A stretch of 64,000 nt of DNA, taken from contig NZ_JAGHRJ010000001.1 in NCBI RefSeq assembly GCF_017743865.1, positions 1,178,001-1,242,000 on the forward strand, read 5' to 3'. This stretch comes from Labrenzia sp. R4_2. GTDB lineage: Bacteria; Pseudomonadota; Alphaproteobacteria; Rhizobiales; Stappiaceae. Both the position numbers and the translations under genes were made by a program. A model generated the notes under the pieces. The model was not told where the DNA came from and did not search any database. It worked only from the letters and a program-made list of their open reading frames with translations. Below, one piece after another: positions 20,708-33,547 of the stretch (within the stretch, counting starts at the first letter, position 1; the number at the start of each line of letters is the position of its first letter).

Positions 20708-20935
20708 AGACAAAGAAAAAAGGCAGAGCCTGAAGCTCTGCCTTGATAAAGTTCCGCGTCTAAATTGACTCCGTTCCCTCGCGTGCCGGTTTTCCGGTTT
20801 GACGGGGCGGCTGCTGCCCTAAGGCGCGCCTGGTGTCCTTCCTCCCAAGACTCAGACCGCGATGTCCGTAAGCTCCTGACATTTCTGCCTAGGGCTTTCT
20901 TGTTATGGGAACGGAACGTAACTGATTGTTTTCGC
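20708..20935 (-). ncRNA. Candidate structured RNA on the minus strand (6S-like layout)
   Basis: No protein frame explains this stretch, but it folds on paper: TCCGTTCCC (20770-20778) pairs with GGGAACGGA (20907-20915); GCCCT/AGGGC and a GGC/GCC step (20816-20825 with 20887-20895) form an inner stem; a five-pair hairpin (20862-20866/20878-20882) and an imperfect one (about 20832-20858) fill the tip, and CCGG-TTTT-CCGG forms a side hairpin. The minus-strand transcript ends in a strong terminator at 20710-20744. Length near 200-230 and a closing stem with an internal bubble recall 6S RNA, but I could not confirm any family. The 5' end is a guess. Confidence 0.45.
20710..20744 (-). terminator. 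Rho-independent terminator, minus strand
   Basis: Ten-base-pair stem (20720-20729 with 20735-20744) and a five-base loop. On the minus strand it is followed by six T, C, TTT; on the + strand no T run follows. It therefore ends a minus-strand transcript coming from about 20745-20940, where no protein gene is visible. Confidence 0.75.
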
Positions 20936-21191
20936 CTTGTCACCTATTTGTCTTGGAGAGCCTACTTTTTTTGCTTGCCTATTTCCGATGCGTCAAAAAA
21001 ACACACATGGAACCCGGAAAACGGCGCTGCAAACTGAGCTGGCTAAGTCCTGCAATCCAGCTGGCGACCCGCTGTCTATCTGCAAATCCTGCAAAACTCG
21101 GCCATAAAATGCGATTGCTCTTGTGTTTAAGGTCAGCTTGCGCTTTGACTGCGCACAAATCCGGCAATGCCACAGTTTTGAGAGTGCATAA

Positions 21192-22520
21192 ATGCGTCTG
21201 TCCCGATACTTCCTGCCCATCCTGAAAGAAACTCCGAAGGAAGCGGAAATTGTTTCCCACCGGCTCATGCTGCGGGCCGGCATGATCCGCCAGCAGTCCG
21301 CCGGGATTTATTCCTGGTTACCGCTGGGATTGAAGGTGCTTCGCAAGATTGAGCGGATTGTGGAAGAAGAGCAGGCACGGGCAGGGGCAGTGCAGCTACT
21401 GATGCCGACCATCCAGCCTGCCGACCTGTGGCGCGAAAGCGGGCGCTACGATGCCTATGGCAAGGAAATGCTGCGCATCACGGATCGCCATGAGCGGGAG
21501 ATGCTCTTTGGTCCAACCAACGAGGAGATGATCACCGACATCTTCCGCAGCTATGTGCGCTCCTATAAGGATCTGCCGCTAAACCTTTACCACATTCAGT
21601 GGAAGTTCCGGGATGAAGTCCGGCCGCGGTTTGGCATCATGCGCGGGCGCGAGTTCCTGATGAAGGATGCTTATTCCTTCGATCTTGATCAGGAATCGGC
21701 GCGTCATGCTTATAACCGTATGTTCGTTGCTTATCTGCGCACTTTTGACCGGATGGGCCTGAAGGCGATCCCGATGAAGGCCGACACGGGCCCGATTGGC
21801 GGTGACCTCAGCCATGAATTCATCATCCTTGCGGAAACCGGCGAGAGCGAAGTGTTCCTGGACAAGTCGCTTCTTGAAATGCCGATCCCGGCCAAGGACA
21901 CAGATTTCTGGTCGGACCTGTCACCGATCGTTGAAAGCTGGACGACCCCCTACGCTGCGACCGACGAGATGCATGATGAAGCAGCTTTCGGCGCATTGGC
22001 AGAAGACACACGCGTATCTGCGCGCGGTATCGAGGTCGGACACATCTTCTATTTCGGCACAAAATATTCCGATGCGATGGGCGCCAAGGTCGCCACTGCT
22101 GAAGGAACGGAAGTGCCGGTCCACATGGGCTCCTATGGTGTCGGCGTATCCCGTCTTCTTGGTGCCTTGATTGAAGCCAATCATGATGAGGATGGAATCA
22201 TCTGGCCGAAATCGGTGGCCCCGTTCCATGTCGGCATCATCAACATGCGCCCGGGCGATGATTTGACCGACCCTGTGTGTGAGGATCTTTACGCCAAGCT
22301 GGAAGCTGCCGGCATTGAGGTACTTTATGACGATACGGACAGCCGGGCTGGGGCGAAATTTGCCACCATGGATCTGATCGGTCTGCCGTTCCAGGTTGTG
22401 GCCGGTCCGCGCGGGTTGAAAGATGGTGTGCTGGAGGTCAAGGACCGGGCAACTGGGGAAAAGGAAATGCTGACCCCAGAGGCGACCTTGAACAAGCTCA
22501 CCGCGGCATTGACGGACTGA
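21192..22520 (+). CDS. proS: Prolyl-tRNA synthetase (short form)
   Basis: Charges tRNA-Pro with proline. The 442-residue protein has class II motifs: motif 2 around [19 protein letters not shown] and motif 3 around [13 protein letters not shown]. At 442 residues it lacks the roughly 180-residue editing insertion of E. coli ProRS, the usual state in alphaproteobacteria. ATG 21192 begins M-R-L-S-R-Y-F-L-P, the expected start. The gene leads into lolC with 80 bases between. Confidence 0.95.
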   Translation: MRLSRYFLPILKETPKEAEIVSHRLMLRAGMIRQQSAGIYSWLPLGLKVLRKIERIVEEEQARAGAVQLLMPTIQPADLWRESGRYDAYGKEMLRITDRHEREMLFGPTNEEMITDIFRSYVRSYKDLPLNLYHIQWKFRDEVRPRFGIMRGREFLMKDAYSFDLDQESARHAYNRMFVAYLRTFDRMGLKAIPMKADTGPIGGDLSHEFIILAETGESEVFLDKSLLEMPIPAKDTDFWSDLSPIVESWTTPYAATDEMHDEAAFGALAEDTRVSARGIEVGHIFYFGTKYSDAMGAKVATAEGTEVPVHMGSYGVGVSRLLGALIEANHDEDGIIWPKSVAPFHVGIINMRPGDDLTDPVCEDLYAKLEAAGIEVLYDDTDSRAGAKFATMDLIGLPFQVVAGPRGLKDGVLEVKDRATGEKEMLTPEATLNKLTAALTD

Positions 22521-22600
22521 TCCAGTCCGGTGATCCTCTGGGGCGGGGAATCGGCTGCGGGAAACTGCGGCCACCGGGGCATTGCTGAATTGGATGGAAG

Positions 22601-23905
22601 ATGACAGCAGTAGACACTGCCCGCGAGGGCGCGGACCGGGAGACGGCAGAGCCGACACGCCCCTTTGCGCCCTTTGAATGGATGATCGCCGGCCGGTATC
22701 TGCGTTCGCGCCGCCGGGAAACCTTCATTTCAGTGATCGCCGGTTTTTCCTTCGCAGGCATCATGCTGGGCGTTGCAACGCTTATCATCGTCATGGCGGT
22801 GATGAACGGGTTCCGCTCTGAGCTCTTAGGCAAGATCCTCGGGATCAATGGCCACATGCTGATCCAGCCGATTGACCAGCCGCTCACCGATTATGATCCG
22901 GTGGCCAAACGCCTTGAGGGTGTCCCGGAGGTCATCAGCGCCATTCCTTTCGTTGAAGGTCAGGCGCTCGTCTCCGGTCCAGCCGGAAACCTCGGAGCAC
23001 TGGTGCGCGGTCTTAAGGAAAGTGACTTGCGCCGGATCCCGTTGGTTGCCAACAACTTGCGCGCCGGGACGCTGGATGGTTTTGATGCCGGTCAAGGTGT
23101 TGCCATCGGTTCGCGCATGGCGCAACAGCTCGGCATCACGCTTGGTGACAACATCACCATCATTTCACCGCGTGGCAGCGTCACCCCGATGGGCGTGACC
23201 CCGCGGGTCAAGGCCTATCCGGTGACCGCGATCTTCGAGATCGGCATGAGCGAATATGACGCGACTTTCCTGTTCATGCCGCTGCCCGAATCCCAAGCCT
23301 ATTTCAACATGGACGGCATCACGACCGGGATTGAACTTTATGTGGTAGATCCGGACAATGTCGGAACCATGCTGGCTGCCGTTGAAGAAGCTGCCGGCCG
23401 TCCGGCGTTCGTAACCGACTGGCGGCAGCGGAATGTGACGTTCTTTTCCGCACTTGAGGTTGAGCGGAACGTGATGTTCATCATCCTGACGCTCATCGTT
23501 TTGGTTGCTGCGCTCAATATCATTTCAGGCTTGATCATGCTGGTGAAGGACAAGGGGCACGACATTGCGATCTTGCGGACCATGGGCGCAACGCGCGGGT
23601 CCATTATGCGGATCTTTTTGATCACCGGCGCCAGCATTGGCTGTGTCGGCACGCTGGCGGGTTTTTTCCTTGGGCTCATCGTGTGCCTCAACATTGAGAG
23701 CATCCGGCAATTCGTTTCCTGGCTGACGTCGACGCAGTTGTTTGATCCAACGCTTTATTTCCTGTCGAAACTGCCGGCGGAAATCGACAGCGGCGAGACC
23801 GTAACGGTTCTGTTGATGGCGCTTGCTCTGTCTCTTCTGGCGACGCTTTATCCGGCATGGCGGGCGGCCCGGCTCGATCCGGTCGAAGCCCTGCGGTACG
23901 AATAG
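22601..23905 (+). CDS. lolC: Lipoprotein-releasing ABC transporter permease LolC/LolE
   Basis: Inner-membrane subunit of the LolCDE machine that extracts lipoproteins from the inner membrane for delivery to the outer membrane. The 434-residue product has one N-terminal helix (about 43-70, [15 protein letters not shown]), a large periplasmic domain, and three C-terminal helices ending in the FtsX-like [18 protein letters not shown]. Only one such permease gene is here, so it probably works as a homodimer (LolF-like) with LolD. Confidence 0.93.
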   Translation: MTAVDTAREGADRETAEPTRPFAPFEWMIAGRYLRSRRRETFISVIAGFSFAGIMLGVATLIIVMAVMNGFRSELLGKILGINGHMLIQPIDQPLTDYDPVAKRLEGVPEVISAIPFVEGQALVSGPAGNLGALVRGLKESDLRRIPLVANNLRAGTLDGFDAGQGVAIGSRMAQQLGITLGDNITIISPRGSVTPMGVTPRVKAYPVTAIFEIGMSEYDATFLFMPLPESQAYFNMDGITTGIELYVVDPDNVGTMLAAVEEAAGRPAFVTDWRQRNVTFFSALEVERNVMFIILTLIVLVAALNIISGLIMLVKDKGHDIAILRTMGATRGSIMRIFLITGASIGCVGTLAGFFLGLIVCLNIESIRQFVSWLTSTQLFDPTLYFLSKLPAEIDSGETVTVLLMALALSLLATLYPAWRAARLDPVEALRYE

Positions 23906-23915
23906 GAGAGGGCAG

Positions 23916-24632
23916 ATGAACCAGGCTGTAGATCCGCGCCGGGCTCCCGGTCTCCAACCGGCTGCCATCGAACTGTCCGGAATTTCGCGTGCATATGATG
24001 AAGGCGACCACAAGCTTCATGTGCTAAATGGTGCGAACCTGCGCATCGAAGCCGGTGAAATGGTGGCGCTCGTTGCTCCGTCCGGAACCGGTAAATCGAC
24101 GCTTTTGCATATTGCGGGGCTCTTGGAGCAACCCGATGGCGGCGATGTCTATCTCGGCGGCGTCAATTGCACGGATTTGTCGGATGATGAGCGGACCGCG
24201 ATCCGGCGCAACGACATCGGCTTCGTCTACCAGTTTCACCATCTTCTGCCCGAGTTCACCGCGCAGGAGAACATCATGATGCCGCAGATGATCCGGGGGC
24301 TTCCGAAAAAAGTGGCGGCCGACCGCGCCGATGAGCTGCTCGCCTATATGCGCCTGGCCGATCGGGGCAGCCACCGTCCCTCTGAACTTTCCGGCGGTGA
24401 ACAGCAGCGGGTGGCAGTTGCCCGCGCGGTTGCCAATGCGCCGCGCATTCTTCTTCTCGATGAACCGACCGGCAACCTTGATCCCAACACGGCGAACTAT
24501 GTCTTCGATGCGCTGTCAGCGCTCGTCCGGGCCTCCGGGGTTGCCACGCTCTTTGCGACCCACAATCTTGAACTTGCCGGACGGATGGACCGCGCCATCA
24601 CTCTGGCAGACGGTCTCGTCAAATCCCGCTGA
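23916..24632 (+). CDS. lolD: Lipoprotein-releasing ABC transporter ATPase LolD
   Basis: ATPase partner of the permease just upstream. The 238-residue protein shows Walker A (A-P-S-G-T-G-K-S-T), the signature L-S-G-G-E-Q-Q-R, Walker [13 protein letters not shown], and a switch histidine in A-T-H-N-L-E. ATG 23916 is preceded by AGGAGAG at 23904-23910; a longer frame from 23823 would overlap lolC and is rejected. The walker A alanine-proline start is slightly unusual but common in this family. The gap to lolC is only ten bases. Confidence 0.95.
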   Translation: MNQAVDPRRAPGLQPAAIELSGISRAYDEGDHKLHVLNGANLRIEAGEMVALVAPSGTGKSTLLHIAGLLEQPDGGDVYLGGVNCTDLSDDERTAIRRNDIGFVYQFHHLLPEFTAQENIMMPQMIRGLPKKVAADRADELLAYMRLADRGSHRPSELSGGEQQRVAVARAVANAPRILLLDEPTGNLDPNTANYVFDALSALVRASGVATLFATHNLELAGRMDRAITLADGLVKSR

Positions 24633-24813
24633 TATGGCGAACCTAGGCGTTCCGGTTTTTGACGAAAACACTTTTGGTAAGACTGGAACAAAGCAAAAAC
24701 ACAAAGGTTTCTGCGGGTTTTATACAAATCAAATCAAGGAGAACAAAAAAGGCTTGCAAAGAGAACATAAATGGAACATGCTCTGATTATCGAACAAGAT
24801 GTTGGAGGGTGGT
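24633..24813. other. Intergenic region with a LexA box
   Basis: A/T-richer spacer after lolD. I see a LexA box (24763-24777, listed separately) and no clear terminator. A 20-codon frame starting at 24771 begins inside the box and has no ribosome site, so I do not call it. Confidence 0.4.
24763..24777 (+). promoter_or_regulatory. LexA box (GAAC-N7-GAAC)
   Basis: GAACATAAATGGAAC is an exact match to the alphaproteobacterial LexA operator, read as the complement of GTTC-N7-GTTC. Two copies of the same motif lie upstream of lexA in this window (59981-59995 and 60009-60023), which supports the reading. It lies 36 bases before the small peptide gene at 24814. Confidence 0.7.
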
Positions 24814-24912
24814 ATGTTTTATTTCGCTCGTGACTGTGCAGCTTTTGCATCCCTTGTTTCCTTCTGTGCGACGCTCGCTGTGTGGGGCGATGTCATTCTC
24901 TCCGCTGGCTGA
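24814..24912 (+). CDS. Small hydrophobic peptide behind a LexA box (SidA-like candidate)
   Basis: A 32-residue frame starting ATG 24814, with GGAGGG at 24804-24809 four bases ahead. The peptide begins M-F-Y-F-A-R-D and continues as one hydrophobic span (A-A-F-A-S-L-V-S-F-C-A-T-L-A-V-W, residues 9-24) ending G-D-V-I-L-S-A-G, so it looks like a single-pass membrane peptide. Size, topology and the SOS operator directly upstream match the pattern of Caulobacter SidA, a 29-residue SOS-induced division inhibitor; I cannot claim sequence homology. It is too short for ordinary gene finders. Confidence 0.55.
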   Translation: MFYFARDCAAFASLVSFCATLAVWGDVILSAG

Positions 24913-25162
24913 GCAGCAGCGTATCCAACCTGCAGTCCGGCACGTGGCAGCCGGGCAGCATGCCCTCAAATCGATACCGGATTTGAGGTTTGGTCGGACT
25001 AGCGAAGGCAATTGGCAAGACACATGGCACAACATGGTCTGGCAGAGATGCTTTTAGCCCTTTAAAGAACAGCGGTGACAACCGCGCTGGCGGCTGGACG
25101 AAACGCAATCAACGCGTTTCACTTTGAAGCGAAGATTCGCGCAAGCCATTGAGTATGCCGCC
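24913..25162. other. Spacer between the small peptide gene and dnaE
   Basis: About 250 bases with no supported gene. An 8-bp inverted repeat (24964-24971 with 24981-24988, nine-base loop) lies about 50 bases after the peptide stop and is followed by GTTTGG, so it could be a weak terminator. The rest presumably holds the dnaE promoter. Confidence 0.35.
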
Positions 25163-28657
<3,495 letters not shown>

Positions 28658-28674
28658 CCTTTTGTCTGGCTTGA

Positions 28675-29073
28675 TCAGCTCGCTGGCCAGATGATTTCCA
28701 TGCGGATGCCGCCCGGTTCTGAAAACATTGCGTGCATCCGCGGACCGGCGCCCATGGGTTCCGGAGTGAATTCCATCTGAACGCCGGGCCAATTGCCGAC
28801 TTTTGGCGCCAATGCGTCGAGCGCATCCCGGCTTGGAACTTCCAGGGCGAGGTGATGCAGGCCGATGTTGGTTTTGCGGTCAAAGTCTGTGATCGCTTGG
28901 GTTTTGTCCGCTTGCCACAGGGTCAAACGGCAGGAGCCATCGGAAACCGTTGAGCGCGGATAGCTGTCATCGCGGGCCAAAAGTTCCCAGCCGAGGCAGT
29001 CTGTGAAAAAGGCCGTCGTCTGATCCAGATCGCGGACGGTGAGGCCGAGGTGATTGATGCCGATTGTGGCCAA
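28675..29073 (-). CDS. VOC-family (glyoxalase-like) protein
   Basis: A 132-residue protein of the vicinal-oxygen-chelate fold: it begins A-T-I-G-I-N-H-L-G-L-T-V-R-D-L-D, has L-H-H-L-A-L-E-V midway and ends with R-M-E-I-I-W, placing the usual H and E metal ligands. The substrate is unknown; lactoylglutathione lyase-like and antibiotic-binding members share this look. The start is TTG 29073, chosen because AAGGAG stands seven bases before it on the minus strand; the 18 upstream residues to an ATG at 29127 look unrelated. It is convergent with dnaE, with 17 bases between. Confidence 0.8.
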   Translation of the reverse strand: MATIGINHLGLTVRDLDQTTAFFTDCLGWELLARDDSYPRSTVSDGSCRLTLWQADKTQAITDFDRKTNIGLHHLALEVPSRDALDALAPKVGNWPGVQMEFTPEPMGAGPRMHAMFSEPGGIRMEIIWPAS

Positions 29074-29387
29074 AAAGGTCTCCTTGGAAAGAGAGGCAGT
29101 CCGGCGCAATTGGCGCCTTATAAGCAATAATGAGATAGATGCAGGTTGGCTGCGCCGTGGAGGGCGCCGATAGTGCCGCAGGATAACGGCTGATAGAAGT
29201 ACTTTCTGCGCATAAAACCGTCTCCCGGCTCTTGAAATAAAATTTCTCTCCCACTATAAGGCGCCCATTCCACACGCAAGGGGCGGAAACCGAGCTTATC
29301 GGGGTCCATCCGGTGGCCGACAGGAGATCTTCCTCCGGCCCACACCCTCTTGCGGAGGTAAAACCGGAAAACTCAGGAGTTATAGGC
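29074..29387. other. Divergent promoter region and rpsB leader
   Basis: 314 bases between the minus-strand VOC gene and rpsB. No gene is supported. A six-pair hairpin (CCTCCG at 29332-29337 with CGGAGG at 29353-29358) lies 30 bases before the rpsB start and could take part in leader control of ribosomal protein S2, but this is only a guess. Confidence 0.35.
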
Positions 29388-30197
29388 ATGGCATTGCCTG
29401 ATTTCACGATGCGTCAGCTGCTGGAAGCTGGCGTTCACTTTGGTCACCAGAAACACCGTTGGAACCCGCGCATGGGTCAGTACATCTTTGGTGTACGCAA
29501 CGATGTTCACATCATGGACCTGTCCCAGACCGTACCGCTTCTTCACCAGGCACTGAAGGCTGTCTCTGACACCGTCGCCGGTGGTGGCCGCGTTCTGCTC
29601 GTCGGCACCAAGCGTCAGGCTCAAGAAGCCGTTGCAACGTCTGCCCGCAATTCTGCGCAGTACTTCGTCAACGCCCGCTGGCTCGGCGGCATGCTGACCA
29701 ACTGGAAAACCATTTCCCAGTCCATTCAGCGCCTGCGTAAGCTCGAAGAGACCCTGAACTCTGACGCTGCAAACGCTCTGACCAAGAAAGAGCGTCTGTT
29801 CATGGACCGCGAGCGCGAAAAGCTTGAGCGGAACCTTGGCGGTATCAAGGACATGGGCGGTATCCCGGACCTCATCTTCGTCATCGACACCAACCGCGAA
29901 GCAATCGCGATCCAGGAAGCCCGTCGTCTGGGTATCCCTGTTGCAGCGATCCTGGATTCCAATTCCAGCCCGGAAGGCATCACTTACCCGGTTCCCGGCA
30001 ACGATGACGCTGGCCGCGCGATTTCTCTGTACTGCGACCTCATCGCACGCGCTGCCATCGATGGCATCTCCCGTGCACAAGGCGCATCTGGCATGGATGT
30101 CGGCGCTTCTGAAGAAGCTCCGGTCGAAGAAGCGCTTGTCGAAGCGGCTGCAGAGGAAGCTCCGGCTGAAGCTGAAGCAGCGGCTGCCCAAGCTTAA
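29388..30197 (+). CDS. rpsB: 30S ribosomal protein S2
   Basis: Ribosomal protein of the small-subunit back, assembled late together with S1. The 269-residue protein starts [20 protein letters not shown], has K-R-Q-A-Q-E-A-V and [12 protein letters not shown] signatures, and carries a C-terminal Glu/Ala-rich tail of about 30 residues beyond the E. coli length, typical of alphaproteobacteria. ATG 29388 with AGGAG at 29375 is used rather than the open frame from 29313. tsf follows, as in most bacteria. Confidence 0.96.
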   Translation: MALPDFTMRQLLEAGVHFGHQKHRWNPRMGQYIFGVRNDVHIMDLSQTVPLLHQALKAVSDTVAGGGRVLLVGTKRQAQEAVATSARNSAQYFVNARWLGGMLTNWKTISQSIQRLRKLEETLNSDAANALTKKERLFMDREREKLERNLGGIKDMGGIPDLIFVIDTNREAIAIQEARRLGIPVAAILDSNSSPEGITYPVPGNDDAGRAISLYCDLIARAAIDGISRAQGASGMDVGASEEAPVEEALVEAAAEEAPAEAEAAAAQA

Positions 30198-30207
30198 ATT
30201 GATCTGA

Positions 30208-30239
30208 TTTCTACCGCGCGGCGATCCGCGCGGTAGAAA
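30208..30239 (+). other. Strong hairpin between rpsB and tsf
   Basis: Perfect 14-bp stem (30208-30221 with 30226-30239) with a four-base loop, eleven bases after the rpsB stop. No T run follows, so it is more likely an RNA-stability or processing element, or a partial attenuator between rpsB and tsf, than a complete terminator. Confidence 0.6.
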
Positions 30240-30351
30240 CATGTTGAATTCGCAAGGCGGGGTGCAAATTGTTGCAGACCCGTCATAAAGGCGCGGAAAG
30301 CCATCGGCTAAACCGTGTCTCATCTGAAACCCCCCATCTACGAGGCAATCG

Positions 30352-31269
30352 ATGAGCATTACCGCCGCGATGGTAAAAGAGCTCCGTGAGAAATCCGGCG
30401 CTGGCATGATGGACTGCAAGACCGCCCTGACTGAAAACGGCGGTGACATGGAAGCAGCTGTTGATTGGCTGCGCACCAAAGGCCTGGCAAAAGCTGCCAA
30501 GAAGGCTGGCCGCGTGGCTGCTGAAGGCCTGGTTGGCGTTGCTGCTGAAGGCACCAAGGCTGCTGTTATCGAGCTGAACTCCGAAACCGACTTCGTTGCT
30601 CGCAACGAAGGGTTCCAGGAACTGGTCGGCAAGGTCGCAACCGTTGCCGTTGGCACCGACGGTTCTGTCGACGCAGTGACTGCAGCTAATCTGGACGGCA
30701 AGTCCGTTGCTGATTCCATCACCGATGCGATCGCCACAATCGGCGAGAACATGACCCTCCGCCGGACCGCGATCCTGTCCGTTGGAGATGGTGTTGTGTC
30801 CACCTATGTCCACGGCGCTGTCGCCGATGGCCTCGGCAAGATCGGCGTTCTGGTCGCGCTGGAATCCTCCGGTGACAAGGACAAGCTGAACGCGCTTGGC
30901 CGTCAGATCGCGATGCACGTTGCTGCAACCAGCCCGCTGGCTTTGAACACTGAAGAGCTGGACCCGGAAGTGGTCGAGCGCGAAAAGTCCGTGTTCTCCG
31001 AACAGGCTCGTGAATCTGGCAAGCCGGAAAACATCATTGAGAAAATGGTGGAAGGCCGTCTGCGCAAGTTCTACGAGGAAGTTACCCTTGTGAAACAGGC
31101 ATTCGTGATCAATCCTGATCATACGGTAGAACAGGCCGTTGAGGCGCTTGCCAAAGACCTCGGCACCGAGGTCAAGCTGTCCGGTTTCGTCCGCTTCGCA
31201 CTCGGTGAAGGGATCGAGAAGGAAGAGCAGGATTTCGCCGCGGAAGTGGCGGCAGCCTCCGGGCAGTAA
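30352..31269 (+). CDS. tsf: Translation elongation factor Ts
   Basis: Guanine-nucleotide exchange factor for EF-Tu. The 305-residue protein has the N-terminal UBA-like [18 protein letters not shown] and the core [10 protein letters not shown] that touches EF-Tu. ATG 30352 gives [13 protein letters not shown] strong terminator (31279-31310) follows 12 bases after the stop, separating tsf from pyrH, which lies in the same orientation. Confidence 0.97.
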   Translation: MSITAAMVKELREKSGAGMMDCKTALTENGGDMEAAVDWLRTKGLAKAAKKAGRVAAEGLVGVAAEGTKAAVIELNSETDFVARNEGFQELVGKVATVAVGTDGSVDAVTAANLDGKSVADSITDAIATIGENMTLRRTAILSVGDGVVSTYVHGAVADGLGKIGVLVALESSGDKDKLNALGRQIAMHVAATSPLALNTEELDPEVVEREKSVFSEQARESGKPENIIEKMVEGRLRKFYEEVTLVKQAFVINPDHTVEQAVEALAKDLGTEVKLSGFVRFALGEGIEKEEQDFAAEVAAASGQ

Positions 31270-31278
31270 GGTCCCAAG

Positions 31279-31310
31279 AAAAGCGCCGGTTAGTCCGGCG
31301 CTTTTTTTTT
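31279..31310 (+). terminator. Rho-independent terminator after tsf
   Basis: Nine or more base pairs (31281-31289 with 31295-31303), five-base loop, followed by an unbroken run of nine T. Canonical; it ends the rpsB-tsf transcript. Confidence 0.9.
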
Positions 31311-31339
31311 GAAGGCTTAATTTTACCCAAGGTACACAG

Positions 31340-32062
31340 ATGACATCTCCTTTGCGTTGGAAACGGATCCTCCTCAAGCTCTCCGGCGAGGCCCTCATGG
31401 GATCGCAGGCTTTCGGAATTGACCCGGCGATTGTGCAAAGGATTGCAAAAGAAATTGCGGACGCTGTGGCGCTTGGTGCGCAGGTCGGCGTGGTTGTTGG
31501 TGGCGGCAATATCTTCCGCGGCGTGGCAGTGGCCGCCAAGGGCGGCAACCGGGTGACCGGTGACCACATGGGCATGCTCGCAACCATCATGAACAGCTTG
31601 ACCCTTGCCGATGCCTTGCGCCGTCTCAAGGTCAACGCCCGTGTCTTGTCCGCCGTCGCGGTCCCATCCATCTGCGAGACCTTCTCTCAACGTGTGGCGG
31701 ATCGTTACATGGAAGATGGCGATGTGATCATTTTTGCTGGCGGCACCGGAAACCCGTTTTTCACCACTGACAGCGGGGCGGCCTTGCGTGCTGCCGAAAT
31801 GAAATGCGATGCCTTTTTGAAGGGCACGCAAGTGGACGGCGTTTATTCAGAGGACCCCAAGGTCAACCCGGATGCCGAGCGGTATGAAACTCTCGGCTAT
31901 GACGAGGTCATCAGCCGGAACCTGAAGGTCATGGACACAACCGCGATTGCCTTGGCCCGGGACAATTCCATCCCGGTCATTGTCTTCTCGATCCATTCGC
32001 CGGGCGCGCTGGTTAGCGTGTTGCAGGAAACAGGAACCTACACAGTCGTGGGTGACGAGTAG
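31340..32062 (+). CDS. pyrH: Uridylate kinase
   Basis: Phosphorylates UMP to UDP; bacterial UMP kinase of the amino-acid-kinase fold. The 240-residue protein has K-L-S-G-E-A-L-M-G near the N terminus, G-G-G-N-I-F-R-G, and the nucleotide-binding F-A-G-G-T-G-N-P-F-F-T-T-D stretch. The E. coli enzyme is a hexamer controlled by GTP and UTP. It begins its own transcription unit after the tsf terminator and leads into frr with 105 bases between. Confidence 0.96.
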   Translation: MTSPLRWKRILLKLSGEALMGSQAFGIDPAIVQRIAKEIADAVALGAQVGVVVGGGNIFRGVAVAAKGGNRVTGDHMGMLATIMNSLTLADALRRLKVNARVLSAVAVPSICETFSQRVADRYMEDGDVIIFAGGTGNPFFTTDSGAALRAAEMKCDAFLKGTQVDGVYSEDPKVNPDAERYETLGYDEVISRNLKVMDTTAIALARDNSIPVIVFSIHSPGALVSVLQETGTYTVVGDE

Positions 32063-32167
32063 TTTTTCGGCGCCTAACAGGCTGCAGCACTTGTGTTTCG
32101 GTGCGGTTGTGCCATGTTGGCGCGCCGGATCTGATTTGGCTTAAGCAACAAGAACAGTGAGGACAAA

Positions 32168-32731
32168 ATGTCTGTAGAAGGTGTCGACCTGGATGACTTG
32201 AAGCGGCGCATGCAAGGCGCGCTTTCTTCTCTGAAAACTGATTTCTCAGGTCTGCGGACAGGCCGCGCATCTGCAAGCATGCTCGATCCGATTTCTGTCG
32301 ACGCTTATGGCCAGTCCATGCCGCTGAGCCAAGTTGGAACCGTTTCCGTACCAGAGCCGCGCATGGTTGCGATTCAGGTCTGGGACAAGTCCATGGTTGC
32401 CGCTGTCGAAAAAGCCATTCGCGAATCAAACCTCGGCTTGAACCCGGTTGTGGACGGTCAGTTGCTGCGTCTGCCGATCCCCGAGCTCAACCAGGAGCGC
32501 CGTCAGGAGCTGATCAAGGTTGCGCACAAGTATGCCGAACAGGCCAAGGTTGCGATCCGTCACGTACGCCGCGACGGAATGGATGACGCCAAGAAGGCGG
32601 AAAAAGACGGCGAGATCTCTCAGGACGACAGCCGTGTTGCATCTGACGAAGTGCAAAAACTCACCGATGGAATGATCGGCGAAGTGGATGCAATGCTTGC
32701 GAAGAAAGAGGCGGAAATTTCGCAGGTTTAA
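32168..32731 (+). CDS. frr: Ribosome recycling factor
   Basis: Works with EF-G to split post-termination ribosomes. The 187-residue protein has the three-helix bundle pattern and the family stretches [22 protein letters not shown] and [14 protein letters not shown] 32168 follows GTGAGGACAAA. The pyrH-frr-uppS-cdsA-dxr order is widely conserved and supports every call in this block. Confidence 0.97.
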   Translation: MSVEGVDLDDLKRRMQGALSSLKTDFSGLRTGRASASMLDPISVDAYGQSMPLSQVGTVSVPEPRMVAIQVWDKSMVAAVEKAIRESNLGLNPVVDGQLLRLPIPELNQERRQELIKVAHKYAEQAKVAIRHVRRDGMDDAKKAEKDGEISQDDSRVASDEVQKLTDGMIGEVDAMLAKKEAEISQV

Positions 32732-32764
32732 AGGGCGGCTTTTGGCCAGCGGTTGAGGACTAGG

Positions 32765-33532
32765 ATGAGCAGCAACCTGGAACGACAGGCAAATGCAGAG
32801 CCGGTTTCGGCTGCGCCTTCGCATGTGCCAAACCATGTTGCGTTCATCATGGACGGAAATGGCCGGTGGGCGTCTTCCCGCGGCCTGCCGCGTACCGAAG
32901 GCCACCGTCAGGGACTGGAGGCGCTCCGCAAAATCATCCGTCATGCCGCTCTACGGGGCGTCGGGATAGTAACGATCTACAGCTTCTCGACGGAGAACTG
33001 GAGCCGGCCGGAGCCTGAAGTCAGATTTCTGATGGGGCTGCTGCGCCGGTTCGTGCAGCGTGACTTAAGTGAGTTGCACCGGGAAAACATCCGCATCCGC
33101 ATTATCGGCGAGCGTGATAATCTCGACGCTGGGATCCTCAAGCTTTTGCTAGATGCCGAGGAGCTGACCCGCAACAACACGGGCATGGAGCTGGTTGTTG
33201 CCTTCAACTACGGCGCGCGGCAGGAGCTGACAGCTGCGGTGAAAAAGTTGTGTGAGAAGGTTGCGCGCGGCGAAATCGAACCAAGCGCCATAACGGAAGC
33301 CCATATTTCCGCCGAGCTCGACACAGCGGGACTACCTGATCCTGATCTGATCGTGCGCACAAGTGGCGAACTCCGCCTCTCAAATTTCCTCTTATGGCAG
33401 GCGGCTTACACAGAGTTCTATTTCTCGGATCTCATGTGGCCCGATTTCGATGAAGCTGCGCTGGATCAGGCGCTGGAGTGCTTCGGCAACCGGGATCGGC
33501 GGTACGGTGGTGTCACCGCGCAGGCACTTTAA
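32765..33532 (+). CDS. uppS: Isoprenyl transferase (undecaprenyl diphosphate synthase)
   Basis: Extends farnesyl diphosphate with isopentenyl units to make the C55 lipid carrier for cell-wall precursors. The 255-residue protein contains the catalytic F-I-M-D-G-N-G-R-W, F-N-Y-G-A-R-Q-E-L, and the C-terminal P-D-P-D-L-I-V-R-T-S-G-E-L-R-L-S-N-F-L-L block. ATG 32765 has GAGG six bases upstream; an in-frame TTG at 32753 is a less likely start. cdsA follows after 15 bases. Confidence 0.96.
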   Translation: MSSNLERQANAEPVSAAPSHVPNHVAFIMDGNGRWASSRGLPRTEGHRQGLEALRKIIRHAALRGVGIVTIYSFSTENWSRPEPEVRFLMGLLRRFVQRDLSELHRENIRIRIIGERDNLDAGILKLLLDAEELTRNNTGMELVVAFNYGARQELTAAVKKLCEKVARGEIEPSAITEAHISAELDTAGLPDPDLIVRTSGELRLSNFLLWQAAYTEFYFSDLMWPDFDEAALDQALECFGNRDRRYGGVTAQAL

Positions 33533-33547
33533 GGCCGTTAAAAGGTA

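Noticed and set aside
24771..24833. 20-codon frame starting inside the LexA box
   Set aside because: It has no ribosome site and its start is within the operator; the next frame (24814) has both a ribosome site and a coherent hydrophobic peptide.
29313..29387. N-terminal extension of rpsB from an upstream ATG
   Set aside because: S2 proteins start M-A-L-P-D-F and AGGAG is placed for ATG 29388.
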